From Gnetum montanum (taxonomy: Eukaryota; Streptophyta; Gnetopsida; Gnetales; Gnetaceae): a stretch of 64,000 nucleotides of DNA. The DNA is taken from positions 37,157 through 101,156 of the forward strand of contig MNCI01035799.1 of assembly GCA_015680685.1 (NCBI GenBank), given 5' to 3'. The position numbers were made by a program, and so were the translations under genes. The notes beneath the pieces were generated by a model that ran no database searches, was not told the DNA's origin, and saw only the letters and a program-made list of their open reading frames with translations. Positions 34,740-45,489 of this stretch are shown here, in pieces; within the stretch, counting starts at the first letter, position 1, and every line of letters starts with the position of its first letter.

Positions 34740-36110
34740 CGACTTTTTATTTTCTTTAATATTACAACTTTTTGTTTTCCAGTTTTTCATTTTTTCAACT
34801 TCTTGTTTTATCTTTTTGTCTTTTTGGTATTTTTGTCTTTTTTGTAAGTAATCTCCTCTACAAATAAAACACTCATGTGGATTGTTGGTTGAGGTGTGTT
34901 CTATGTTATTAAGTCTCAAGCGATCAATTATTTGGAATAGTGAGCCCATTACACCCACTCATCCATTCTACAAATAAAGAGGTTCTGTTTGAGGGTATAG
35001 TGATATTCTTGAAATTCTTAAATCTTAAAATTAATATTGTGTTCATTGTACCTAGAATGAAGAAGGATGAACCAAGAGGGAATGATTAGGGTGTGACATT
35101 AAGGGGAGTTGTGGATTCTCTTTGGTTACGTCTGTGGAAGTTGACATGCAATGTGGTTGTACTAAGATCCTTGTAGATCTAATGAAAAATGGGAGTAAGA
35201 GTAATAAAAAGGGCACTCGAAAATCAAATGCTATTCTAGGGGGTCCCACTGGAAATACATGCACCCATGCTTGAAGGTTGGTGATTTCTCTGGATTCAGT
35301 ATTCAAAAAAAAAACAACATGCCATAAAATAAAAGTCACTCCTCCCTTGAATAAAATGCTAAGTGNCAAAGTGCCATAAAATAAAAGTCACTCCTCCCTT
35401 GAATAAAATGCTAAGTGATCGTACACCTTGTTGTTATGGTACTCTCATAGTTGCTCATCATGGGATGAAACAATGTGATGTCACTAGTCAGAGAAATGGA
35501 CTTGGTCTTGATCTTGGAACAATGGGTTAATGACACATTACCCATGATTTACATGCAGGATTCACTGTGTCCTAGGTCAGTTATCTCATGTCCCAATCTC
35601 CACGATCCCTTTCTGTAGTTCGTCTCATCTCACTGTTCGTGTAATTGTGGCTCGTGTCCCGTGTAGCATAGAATTTTCATCTCATTCTAGTGATATTTAC
35701 ATGTGTGTGTCTTGTGGACTTAGTGTGGATTACATCTAACCCTTCTAGTGCCCACGGACACTTTAAGTGTGGTTACACAAGGGCATTATAGGTTGAAACC
35801 TACTTTGGAGAGGATCCACTTGTGTAATCTCTTGTAATCTTCACCTATGAAATAGCTCACACACACCATTTCTTACCCTCAGCATAATTTTTAAATCATT
35901 TTCTTTCCCTACTATTATTCCTCTAAATTTTAATGTTCCAATCTACCATTACCTACCCTTTTTCTTACCACCCACAATTTATTGGTAAAATCCACACCAT
36001 TATCATTAATTGTGCCTTTTGAATTAATAGAATTACCCTAGAACCCTTGATAATAGCCAATGTCCTCAATTTACAATGTTTATTTCAAGAAAATCCCTTC
36101 AAAATTTGGT
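34740..36110 (+). other. Gyp1 spacer between gag and ORF2
   Basis: It contains the T-rich family stretch (34740-34850), an assembly duplication (35315-35417) and a non-coding part. The 35770-35830 segment matches GypA near 1890-1960. No pol domain is seen on either strand. Confidence 0.6.
35315..35417. other. Assembly join: 51-bp duplicate around a single N
   Basis: 35315-35365 and 35367-35417 are near-identical copies (two mismatches) on either side of an N at 35366, as at 1646. Confidence 0.8.
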
Positions 36111-36134
36111 CTTTTGGTTGTGCCTCACATAATT

Positions 36135-36185
36135 AGGTACGAGATATCGTGTATGCGATGTATCATACGTGATATCGCATCCCAA
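36135..36185 (+). promoter_or_regulatory. Internal copy of the LTR ATATCG motif cluster, upstream of Gyp1 ORF2
   Basis: GAGATATCGTGTATGCGATG and CGTGATATCGCATCCC repeat the wording of the U3 cluster in the LTRs. They lie about 470 bp upstream of the ORF2 start. No clear TATA box follows. Function is inferred. Confidence 0.4.
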
Positions 36186-36652
36186 ACGCCCCCGCAACAC
36201 TTAGCATCATTTTGTCATTCACACGAGGGGAGTTTTCGAATTTTTTCTCTACAACTTGCAATTGAGTGACCCTTGCTTTTCTCCTCATATCTCACTCACT
36301 GGTGTTCTGATTTTAATTCCATTTGAACCTTCTTGAACCTAGAGTGTTTAGCTTAGTCGTGGGGGAGGGACACTTGCCGAAAAGTTCCTAGCTTTTTTGA
36401 AATTTACCATCCCCCAAAGGACATCAACTAGGGTAACTAACTGTAACACTTAGAATAATTGTGCCTAAAAATCATTTAACTCCTAGGTATACCAAGAAAC
36501 TAAAATGGAAACCACCTAAGTCATAGGACTCATTATTACAAACTTTTGGGCACTATCACACGTGATAACATAAGATCATTAATTAAGGCAAGCAGTAAGG
36601 TATAACTTAACTTCAGAAACAACCTTACTAACACTTGGCCCATGTGATTGCA

Positions 36653-39420
36653 ATGGCCCTAAAACATGGACAGCAGGAAGGTCCTATCCAAGGTGGAAAG
36701 AAATGATCTCGGAGGGGTGGAAGACAAGGTCCTGTCGAACAACATGCAGAACAGGAGGAGAAATCATTCAAAATTCATCAAGATGAACCTCCTACCGGAT
36801 GGTCCGGGCAAGCAGAAGGAGGAGCTACTACAGCTCCTAAACCAGGACAACAACTCACATTGCCCCAAGATTGTGTTTAGGCTATCCATGAGAAGTCCAC
36901 ATTCGTTGTGGTGATTGTGGAGCTGAATTTTGAATCATTTGCAGAGTTTGCTCCTAAGGCTATTAGGGATCACCTCAAAGGGTCTTCCTTATGGCCTATC
37001 CTCTCTAAAAGTGGTGCCTGGTACCTAGGAGAGACGTACCAATTCTGGCACAATAGGGAGTAAGGCACCACTATTAATATTTGTGGTGTTATAGTTGACT
37101 TCTCTGCGTAGGCCATTTCAAAAGTATTAAACCTTCCGAATATAAGGCCCCAGGTTGCTTGGTTATCTACTTGTTCAGACCCTGATGTCCGAAAGGATTG
37201 GTTGGAGAAGGCTTATGGAAGGGATAAAGCTTTTGGTGAATTGACGATGGAAGAGAGGGTTTAGCTCAAAATTGGAGCATATCACCTCTTCCCCACAAAG
37301 GACCTAAAAAGAATATTGATGTATGCAGCTAGAGGATGTACAGTGTTGATGGGAAAGGTTAACACTAACCTACCTCATCTATAGTTGACGGAGATCCTAA
37401 GGTGGTTCGAAGAACGGAAGATAAGAAAGATGGCACTATCTTTCCCCTATCTTATCAAAAAGCTTTTTCGACATGTTGGTATTTGGGGATACACCAATGA
37501 TGTCCTCCGAAAGGCCCAGACTACTTCATATGCTGAATTACTAAAGGTGCCAGCTCCAAGAAAAAGCACTGGCGATGAGCTAGGACCAAAACAAGAAGAA
37601 GAACAGATGGTTGGACCCAGTCAACCTCTAGTCATGGGTCCCAGCCAACAATAAGAAGCAGGGCCTAGCACAAGCTAGGATCAACCACCACCACCACAAG
37701 ACTATAGGTTGTCGATGAGCCATCTTAGGTCCATCACTGAGATGGTCAATTGGGGAAGTCATTATGATGCAAACCTCTTTCGCTTCATCGATGATGCCAG
37801 GAAGCCTCCTATTTCGTTAGATCACACAAGGAGAAAAGTCTCTATCTAAACAGGAGGAGGGGAAAGTAGATGGTCACAACAGATCTCAAGGAATGCCGCA
37901 TCTTTCTAGGTGTAGTTAGAGACTGGTGAAGGGGCCACTATTGTGGTCATGCAACACCAGAATGTTGCGGGAGCTGTAGAAGTGGTCGTAGACCACATCA
38001 AGGAATCCTTCAATGTACCTGTTGTGCCACCGGCAGATCTCTCAAGAGCACGGGATGCTCAAACCTTAGCCAAAACCTCAATGACTCCTACAGAACATGA
38101 GGATGTGCTTGATAGATTGTTTCAAATAGGGCAAGTAATGACATCCCTGTTCGACATCCCTCAACATGTAACAGCAATTCAATCAGACCTCATTTCCACA
38201 AAGGGGAAGCTGGTCTTATCCAAAGTAAGGGTCAAGCATGCTGAAGCTAAAGTGCAGAAATTACAAGAGCTGCTCATGGCCTTACAAGCAGCACAGCAAG
38301 ACCCTTTGTAATTTGTTCCCATAGAACAGCTAGAAAATTTTAGAATCAAGTAGCTAACCAAATTAATAGAGGAGAATAAAAGGGTGGTGGATGAAAAGGA
38401 GAAGGTTTTTTGGGATGCCTCCGCAGCACAGGTGCAAACTCATGCGCATCTTAAAGCACTCAAGGTCTTACAAGAAGAAAACAAACAGCTAGTTGCAGAA
38501 AATCTTTGGTTGACCACTGTAGAAAAAGAAAAAGAATGTTCTCGATGAACACTTTCATCAATTACGAGAACAATTTATCTGGGTCAACCGAGACGTAAGC
38601 CGTTTGGCCAGAGAAAATTGAACCCTCTTGATGGAGGAGGTACGCGCCATTTATCAAAAGTCAGCGATTGAGATAAGTGCATGGCAGAATGAGGCTAAAC
38701 GACATGAAAAGCTAAAGGAGCACTTACGTGATTAGGTGGGGATGTACAAACAAATCCTAGAGAAGGAGATCCATATGGCCAAGGCCCAAATCAACACTAT
38801 TAGTGGTCAACACACTAATTGGCAGGCCATATTGGACACATATGCCTTTGCCCACCAAGCGGAAGTTAAGAACTGAGACCTACAAATTCAGGACTTGACA
38901 GAGTACATGGAGTTGGCAAATCTAAGATATGCCAACCTTGCCATGTTAATAGTAGGGCAGCTGAGGTCAGAGCTCAAGTAGCAGGTAGCGACCACCAACA
39001 TCAAATACGAAGCGGAATTTGCAGAATGCAAGAAGCTGTTAGAAAAAATGGATGTTGCAAATTCTGAACTTGAGGTGGTAAATCCTAGCTACCAGGGATA
39101 GAAAGATGTTGCAACTAACTTGGCTTGACTGCTAACAGATCTCCACGAATATAAGAACACAGCCAGAGCCTATGAGGAGGAACGACAGGTGTTTGTGTCT
39201 TGGTATGTTAAGGCCAACTAGATGTTCCCGCAACTACCCTGTCTATGGGAGGTGCTGACTCTGTCAAACATTGGAACATTAGCATGGACAGCACAAGACC
39301 CTCGGACCGAAGAGGAGAAGCTCCAAGCCATACTTCAATGACATCAAACCTCAAAACCTGGAGCACAAGACAAAGGGAAGGCACCAATGGAGGAGCCACC
39401 GCCACCAGGAACTACATGAG
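36653..39420 (+). pseudogene. Gyp1 ORF2: Transposase_32-like domain plus long coiled coil
   Basis: From the ATG at 36653 one frame can be followed to about 38545, then one frameshift, then on to about 39420: roughly 920 codons with about 22 in-frame stops. N-terminus: Gly/Gln/Pro/Arg-rich (about 75 residues). A Transposase_32-like domain follows, with blocks SGAWYLGETYQFWHN, INICGVIVDFSA, AISKVLNLP, LKRILMYAARGC, VLMGKVNTNL and LSFPYLIKKLFRHVG (36900-37500). Next is a Pro/Gln-rich linker (37550-37700), then a long helical region with heptad leucines and many Glu/Lys/Gln (38080-39200), ending in a Lys/Pro-rich tail. Function unknown; a DNA-, RNA- or Gag-binding structural role is conceivable. 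It shares the domain with CopX ORF2. Confidence 0.65.
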
Positions 39421-39540
39421 TTCCAAATTTTTGTAGTTGTAGCATATTCTGTGTGTTGTGTCTTTATTTTGTTTTCTCTCCACACTGCGACATCATCCCC
39501 TATTTCCATCTAATAATTCCATACCTATCCACTATATAAT

Positions 39541-39582
39541 CATTGTAACTCGAGGACGAGTTTTTATTCAGTCGTGGGGGTA
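39541..39582 (+). other. Gyp1 pre-LTR segment and polypurine tract
   Basis: ACTCGAGGACGAG, then CAGTCGTGGGGGTA, immediately before the 3' LTR. It matches GypA at 2541-2592. Confidence 0.65.
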
Positions 39583-40381
39583 TGATAGGATGCGATATCG
39601 CGTCTTCCCCTACGATATTGCATATGCGATATCACAGTCCATCACCATGTCTATAAATAAGAGGTGGCTCTCCCTTGTTTCACATAATTAGAGTTAGAAA
39701 GTACCGAAACTCTGGCAGTTTGATCCCTCCAGAGATAGATTATTTTCCAGTGTCTGCCCGCAATGTGGTAAATATAATTGTACAACATCCTTTATTCAAG
39801 TGTGACATACTTGGACACGCACATGACCAGAAATAAAGATTGAGATTACTTCATCATTGCAGCATTCACTTTTTTTTTATTTATTTAATTATTATTTACT
39901 GCTTTCCTATTTAATACTCTCTTATCCTTAAACTCACGTTAGACGCGGAATGAGTATGACTTGATTACGAGCATTTAAGTGTGACTACTTGGTAACCCAG
40001 TGGCATACCTAGGATCTACGCTTGGTAATCCCAGTGGTAGTCATGCACGAGGTCCAAGATGTGTACGGATAATCAAGGAACGGATGCTCATCGCACTTAG
40101 GCTAGATTAGATTCTTTTACCCTTTCTCCTAGATTAGTTAATATTACTCTCTTTCCATTGCTTCAGGAGTAGCATTAGATTAGAAACACATCATACACCT
40201 CAATCTAGACTAAATCATACATGACAAAGATAATACTAGTTCAAGTGGGAAGATAACGAACTACGACCTAAGGCTAACTGTCTAGGTGCCACAACTAGTC
40301 CGTCTGCGAAGTTCGACCATATCACACGTGAAAACGCTCGTATTCGTATGGTTGAGTGTAGGGGTACCTCGCCACTCATCA
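39583..40381 (+). repeat. 3' LTR of Gyp1
   Basis: It begins TGATAGGATG and ends GCCACTCATCA. TATAAATA at 39652-39659, AATAAA at 39832-39837. It aligns with 31760-32607 apart from the 49-bp U3 difference and scattered, mostly transition, substitutions. Confidence 0.92.
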
Positions 40382-40386
40382 ATGAC

Positions 40387-41090
40387 CCAAATCTAGCATA
40401 GGAATCTTACGAAATCAAATTTCATGCAAGAAATAAGCCTACATCAAGAAACATGCCTAGGTTCTTCATGAGAAACTATAAAAAATGACTAGGGACTGTG
40501 TACCCCGAAGGTCATGATGGAGGATCCTTCTCCAAATAGAGGCCATGGTACACTTGAAAGCCCTTTAGTAGCTACATCTACCTCTTCCAAAGCTACATTT
40601 TGCCTAGTAGCAACCCTTCTTTTTGACATCTTGATTAAGAATGGCAAAAATGCTCCAAATCTCCTTCAATCCTCTACAATTATGCTGCTCCTTCGTGAGT
40701 TTTGTCAAAACCATGCTAGCAAATGGATGAGATCTAGAGTAAAAATTGCTAAAATGTCCTAAATGCTATGTGCTTCCTGTGAGAAATGGATTTTGGGAAT
40801 GAATCTTATAAAATTAATATGTGAAAATGAATTCCACACTTATGTGCCCTCAATCCAAACATCTTGCCTAAAAGCACCTACTCAAACCATAGTGAACTAT
40901 AAGTTTATAAGAGGAAATTTGAAATCATTTTGGATTGATGGGAAGTTTTGAATCAAGAAAAACAATTTAAACTTAGGCAAGCCCACTAGGAGCCTTCCCA
41001 GTAAAACATAAAAAATCTTAATACAATGGGATTTACAACTCACACCCACATCTATGTTGGGGTTAAGTCCCTACAAAGCCTTGGGATGCA
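40387..41090 (+). other. Tat internal sequence after the Gyp1 insertion
   Basis: No recognisable domain. An 82-codon ORF at 40514-40762 matches nothing I know. Confidence 0.3.
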
Positions 41091-41099
41091 TTCCAAAAC

Positions 41100-42300
41100 T
41101 TAATTACTATCAAAACCTACCTCCTAACCATCCATTCACAACATGTTGAAGCAAAAAACCCCTATACCAATACTAGAAACTGAAGGTTGACACATTGGAA
41201 GATACTAAACACCAAGGAAGGTCAAAATCCCTCACAAAATTAGATATTTTGGTAACTACACTAGCCATGATCCAAAATACACTAGCTAGTGTAGTCCTAG
41301 GAAGGATGAGAGTTCTAAACATTAACCAAAGTTCCAATCAACTCCAAAATGATCATTGCAAGCCTTAAACCCTATCCAAAACCTCAAGCAACCCCAAAAG
41401 CTCCTAAAACCAAAAAGAAATGGTCAAAATCCCTTGTTTTGGATGAACTGCACTAGGGGCCACCCCAAGAATGCTAGCTAGCATGGTCCCTACATGGTTG
41501 ATAGGGGTTTGGCCATCAGATGCCCTAAACATCCTTCAAAGTTGCACTTCTTGATCCTTACACCTCCCCAGAGTCTCCAATAACAATAAAATGTCAAATA
41601 ACCAAGAAAAATCAATTAAAACCCCATCCCAAACATAGAACCATGCTAAGAGGCACCCCAACCACATTGGCTAGCATGGTCCAAGCATGGTTGGATGCAG
41701 TTTAACAATCAAATGTCAAAATTGACCTTGAAAATGACATATTTTATCCTTCAAACCTCTTTGGGATCTTCAATAAACCTAAAAAGCCAAAAAACTAAGG
41801 AACAACGAGTCAAGCCCCACTTTAACCCTAGAGCCATGCTAAGGAGGCATGGGATTGTGCTAGCCAACATGGTCCTAGCTTGGATTCTCCATGAAAACTC
41901 AAAAATAGACCATAAATAAATTAAATTGGCATCCCAATGCATCATTCCAACCCCAGAAACTAGCCAAAACAATCAGAGATCATTAGACACTAGAAATTGA
42001 GTTAGAATGGCTAAAATCCATCACATTCCCTTCATCCATGCTAGGACAACACTGACCAGCATAGTCCAAGGAGGGATGGTAGTATTGAGACTCAAATGAC
42101 CTTCAAAATTGACAATTTCAAGCCTAAACCTTGGCCATGAACACCAATAACCCGAGGAACTCAAAAACTTGGTTATTTTGTTACTAGAACGCATGAAAAG
42201 CCAAGATCCAAATGTAACTAAGCTAGGAAGGACCAAAGCCATATTGGCCAATGTGGCTCCAGCATAGTTTGGATTCCAATAGGGTTTTACTAGTATTACC
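41100..42300 (+). repeat. 193-bp degenerate tandem array, array 1
   Basis: The anchor GCTAGCATGGTCC (variants CTAGTGTAGTCC, CCAACATGGTCC, CCAGCATAGTCC, CCAATGTGGCTCC) ends at 41297, 41489, 41682, 41875, 42067 and 42260. Spacings are 192, 193, 193, 192 and 193 bp. Sequence between anchors is strongly diverged, so the array is old but has kept length. Confidence 0.8.
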
Positions 42301-42524
42301 TCACTTTAAATGACCCAAAACATAACTAAGTAAGCTGTATTTAGGCCATTTAATGAAGTAGGATTTTATGACTGAAAGGGGATTCCAAGCATAAGAAAAC
42401 ACATGATCTTTGGAAAGGTATGATTGTTGGTTTTGTCCAGAATTCACATGTTCTCAAGGCATGTGCTAATATGACGACTTTGAGTGAAGGGAAATAGCTT
42501 CATGCATAATAAAGTAATTATGCA

Positions 42525-43404
42525 TTAAAGTGCCTTTGCCATATCAACAACAACAAACCAATTGGCATATGTGTATTTTTCCCAGTTGAAAAGTGTAATT
42601 CTTGCACTCCATCTCTTTCTATAGTCAGAAAGTGCATGCCAATTAACACTGACCCCACAATCATCCCCACAGGGCCGTGGGTTTGGTATAGTAAAGTGCT
42701 TCAATCAGGCCCATGCTACAGCAATGGATGGGTACAAGTAATGCTGAGGTTGGAACAAGCACTGCAGTTGCATTTTGACTGTAGATTGATTTTGTATTGG
42801 CTGGGCAACTACAACCACAAGTTTTGCATGGAATAGCTAATTCATTATAGTTAGTAGAAAACGAAACACAGTAACGGGGCTTTGTAGTTCGAGTAATATT
42901 GCATACCTCTTGATAACTAGCTATGGCGGATAGCATCGGTGGAGTCCCATGCAAATCTGGAAAATTCAGGGGGATCTACTCGCCTTGGCTATGAACATTA
43001 ATAGTCAGGATACAAAATACCTTAAATTTTGAAATTTATAGAAGGATGTGAGAGAGACAGGTTCAATTCTAGTAGGATTTTGTAAACATGGAGAATAAAG
43101 GCAGACTTTGACTTTGATGGATCCATGACGACAGGAAGCAAAGTGACGTTTCTGCAGTAGTAATCTATTCTTCCTATCTTTGTATCATTTGCCTACACCA
43201 TCCATGCAATCTACCAAATCTTATTCCTAAGCATACCCTGCAACCATTACATTCCATGACAACAGGCTCCTCTGTTGGCAATGGCACTGTGGCCTCAGCA
43301 TCAGCAACATCAACATATGAAACAAACCCTAAACCCAGCAACGTATTCTGGCATAGAAGGGCACCAACGAATCCGAACAACACCACAACAAAAAGATGGA
43401 GCAC
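42525..43404 (-). pseudogene. COBRA-like (COBL7-11 type) pseudogene
   Basis: COBRA-like proteins are GPI-anchored extracellular proteins that affect cellulose deposition. On the minus strand a hydrophobic signal-like start (43404, LHLFVVVLFGFVGALLC) leads to PLPTEEPVV..CNG. After a large deletion the C-terminal half of the COBL7-11 subgroup follows: ANDTKIGRIDYYCRN and MDPSKSKSAF..HVYK (43190-43080), EVCNIT...YCVSFSTNYNE.AIPCKTCGCSC (about 42905-42790), ALLVP, then after a frameshift NPRPCGDDCGVSVNWH (about 42680-42620) and SARITLFNW..Y.YANWFVVV (to about 42530). Stops and frameshifts are scattered. The GPI signal end is missing. No introns are evident in what remains, but the gaps are too large to call it a processed copy. 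Confidence 0.8.
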
Positions 43405-44060
43405 TACGCAGAATGTTCCAGATATCCCACTTCTAACATGTCAAGAAGATGAGGGTAGCATCAACACGTGACCTCGTTCGGCTAGATCAAGCCAGAGCAG
43501 AAGCCACTGCAGACGCCACTGCCGCCACCTGCTGTTTCAATGGAGCTGTTGGCTAAAATGGAGATGGCATCATCTGAATCTAATGACGGCATTGTTCCAA
43601 ATGTCAGATGTAGCTGCAACCGCTTGTCTTGCTATTATCTACGTTGCCTAAAATAATGCACGCACGCCCTCTTTGACGCAATGGAGATACTAGTCACCAT
43701 TAAGTAAAGAAATTCAAGAAAAGAGGGACAGAGAAATGGACGACAGAACCGTAAGCTCTGCATCAATGATGCCCTCGTGCTCCAGCTTCCACTTTGTGAA
43801 AGTCAGAATACGAATCCATCATTTCTGTTCAAAACTTTCTTGGTAGAAAATAATGGGGAAGAATGAAGTGAGCAGGTTTCAAAGCAGTAAGTGTTGCGGA
43901 TCATAGATACGGCTATTTTGAGAAAGGTTTCCTTAACCATTATCCAAAACTATAACATAAAAAAATTAAATTAAAATTAATTAATTAAGACAGTATAGTG
44001 TTAAATATACTTTGACGATATTGCATTGAAAAAAGAGAAAAGAAATTTTTTGGATATTTG
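43405..44060. other. Unassigned sequence flanking the COBL pseudogene
   Basis: Higher GC than the surroundings and rich in CAG/GCC triplets (about 43480-43560). It may be 5' flank or leader of the COBL gene copy. No ORF recognised. Confidence 0.3.
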
Positions 44061-45190
44061 TGTAACGTCCTATATAAAGGGGACATTTGGCTAGTATCCC
44101 TTTTATTCCTATGGAAGTTATAACTTCCATAGATAGTTACAAGTAAAATTCCATGATAATTGTAGCTAATTTTAAATTACCAAGAAAACACTTCCTATGG
44201 CATATATTTCTCTAATTATCATAACTTCCTATGGAAGTTATTTCTTAGGGTGGTTATGAATTAATATCCTTAGATATTTGTAATACCATTAACTTCTCAT
44301 GATTATTGTAACTACCCTAAGGTGACTATAAAAGGGAATTCAAAGGCTATTTTGGATTTGGGGAAGAAGCAACTTTGAAGAATTGTTGGAGATTTCTTGT
44401 AAATCATGACTTGCTAAAGACATCAATTCAACTACTTTGTTTTAATCCTGTGAATTCATTTTTTCCTTAGCTAATGGTTTAGATGGTATCATGTCTGGCA
44501 TTTAATTTTGGGATTTTTCTAGGTTGCCTTTATAGCTCTTTTTTATGCAATACTAGACTTCTATTAAGGTTTTCCAAATAAGAGCTTATGTTGTATTACA
44601 AAAGCATCTTGGGCAATTTAATAGTAATGTCTTATAGAAATTGCCTATTTAAGTTTGGGGATCTAGAAAATCTTTGATACCTTGAGGTGACTGAAATAGC
44701 CTTTTTATTTATAAAGTTTATTGCCTTAATATTGCAATCTTGAAATTATCAAATTTTTTTGGAAGTTCTATTGTTTGCAATTCTTGACCAATTTTAACTA
44801 GCCAAATACAAGCTTGTACTTTGTCAATTACAAAGAATTTTGGTAGTTAAATAAGAGTGTCTTTTATAAAATTGCTTGTGGAGCTCAGAAGGTTTGAACG
44901 ATTCATAAGCTTTCTTGGGAAGTGTTTTCTCATGTCACTTTATCTTGCATAAATGTTTTAGATTCTACAAAAATATACTTTCTTTTATTTCTCTTTCTAA
45001 AGCCCATTGAATCTCACTCTATTTCTAGTTTTCTTATGGAATTTTCTCTCTAGGGGAAGTTAGGAGTAGATTGACAAAATTGTGCTTAAATGTTTTTATG
45101 AAATTGTTACAAGTAATGTACTATAGGGACTATATAGCCTAAGTGATTTGATAAAATCAGAACCTTTGACAACTCACAATATTTAATAAA
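44061..45190 (+). repeat. Possible chromovirus-type solo LTR
   Basis: It starts TGTAACGTCC, like the TGTAACATCC starts at 54094 and 17011(-). It has GACTATAAAAGGG (TATA box, about 44330) 270 bp in. A 24-bp perfect palindrome (44109-44132) lies near the start. The right edge and target-site duplication could not be fixed. Confidence 0.3.
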
Positions 45191-45489
45191 GTTATCTAAA
45201 TTTCTTTTATGATAGCCAATTATAGTTTCATACATAACCCAACCATTTCAACATTCACAAAAGCAAACACATACTCACATTTAGGTCATTTCATAACCAC
45301 TGAGTCTATTTGGAGGTATCTAGGCCTTGGTGTTGCTAAATACCAACAAGCACCTAAACCCTATTTTAAGAACACCTTTACATCTTGTGAACCCAAAGGT
45401 CACAAGATCCCAAGGTACAACATTGGCGGTCCAGTCCTGAATGATCACCAACAAAAGCCTATAACCTTAAAACCTTAGAGCTAGTTGTA

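Larger units (their letters stand above)
31760..40381 (+). mobile_element. Gyp1: non-autonomous Athila-like Gypsy element, structurally complete
   Basis: Two LTRs (31760-32607, 39583-40381), a PBS complementary to Asp-tRNA with two mismatches, gag, a second large ORF and a polypurine tract are all present. Target-site duplications ATGAT (31755-31759) and ATGAC (40382-40386) match at four of five bases. No protease, RT, RNase H or integrase is found in 7 kb of internal sequence. ORF2 occupies 36653-39420. It is inserted into the Tat element in the same orientation. Confidence 0.88.

Noticed and set aside
41100-42300. CRISPR-like regular spacing
   Set aside because: The unit is about 193 bp, anchors are degenerate and units diverge throughout; this is a eukaryotic tandem repeat.
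43174-43471. ORF on the plus strand overlapping the COBL pseudogene
   Set aside because: Shadow of the minus-strand COBL coding sequence.
45209-45478. 89-codon ORF as a possible Tat protease
   Set aside because: No DSG or DTG active-site motif and no retropepsin flap or C-terminal block.
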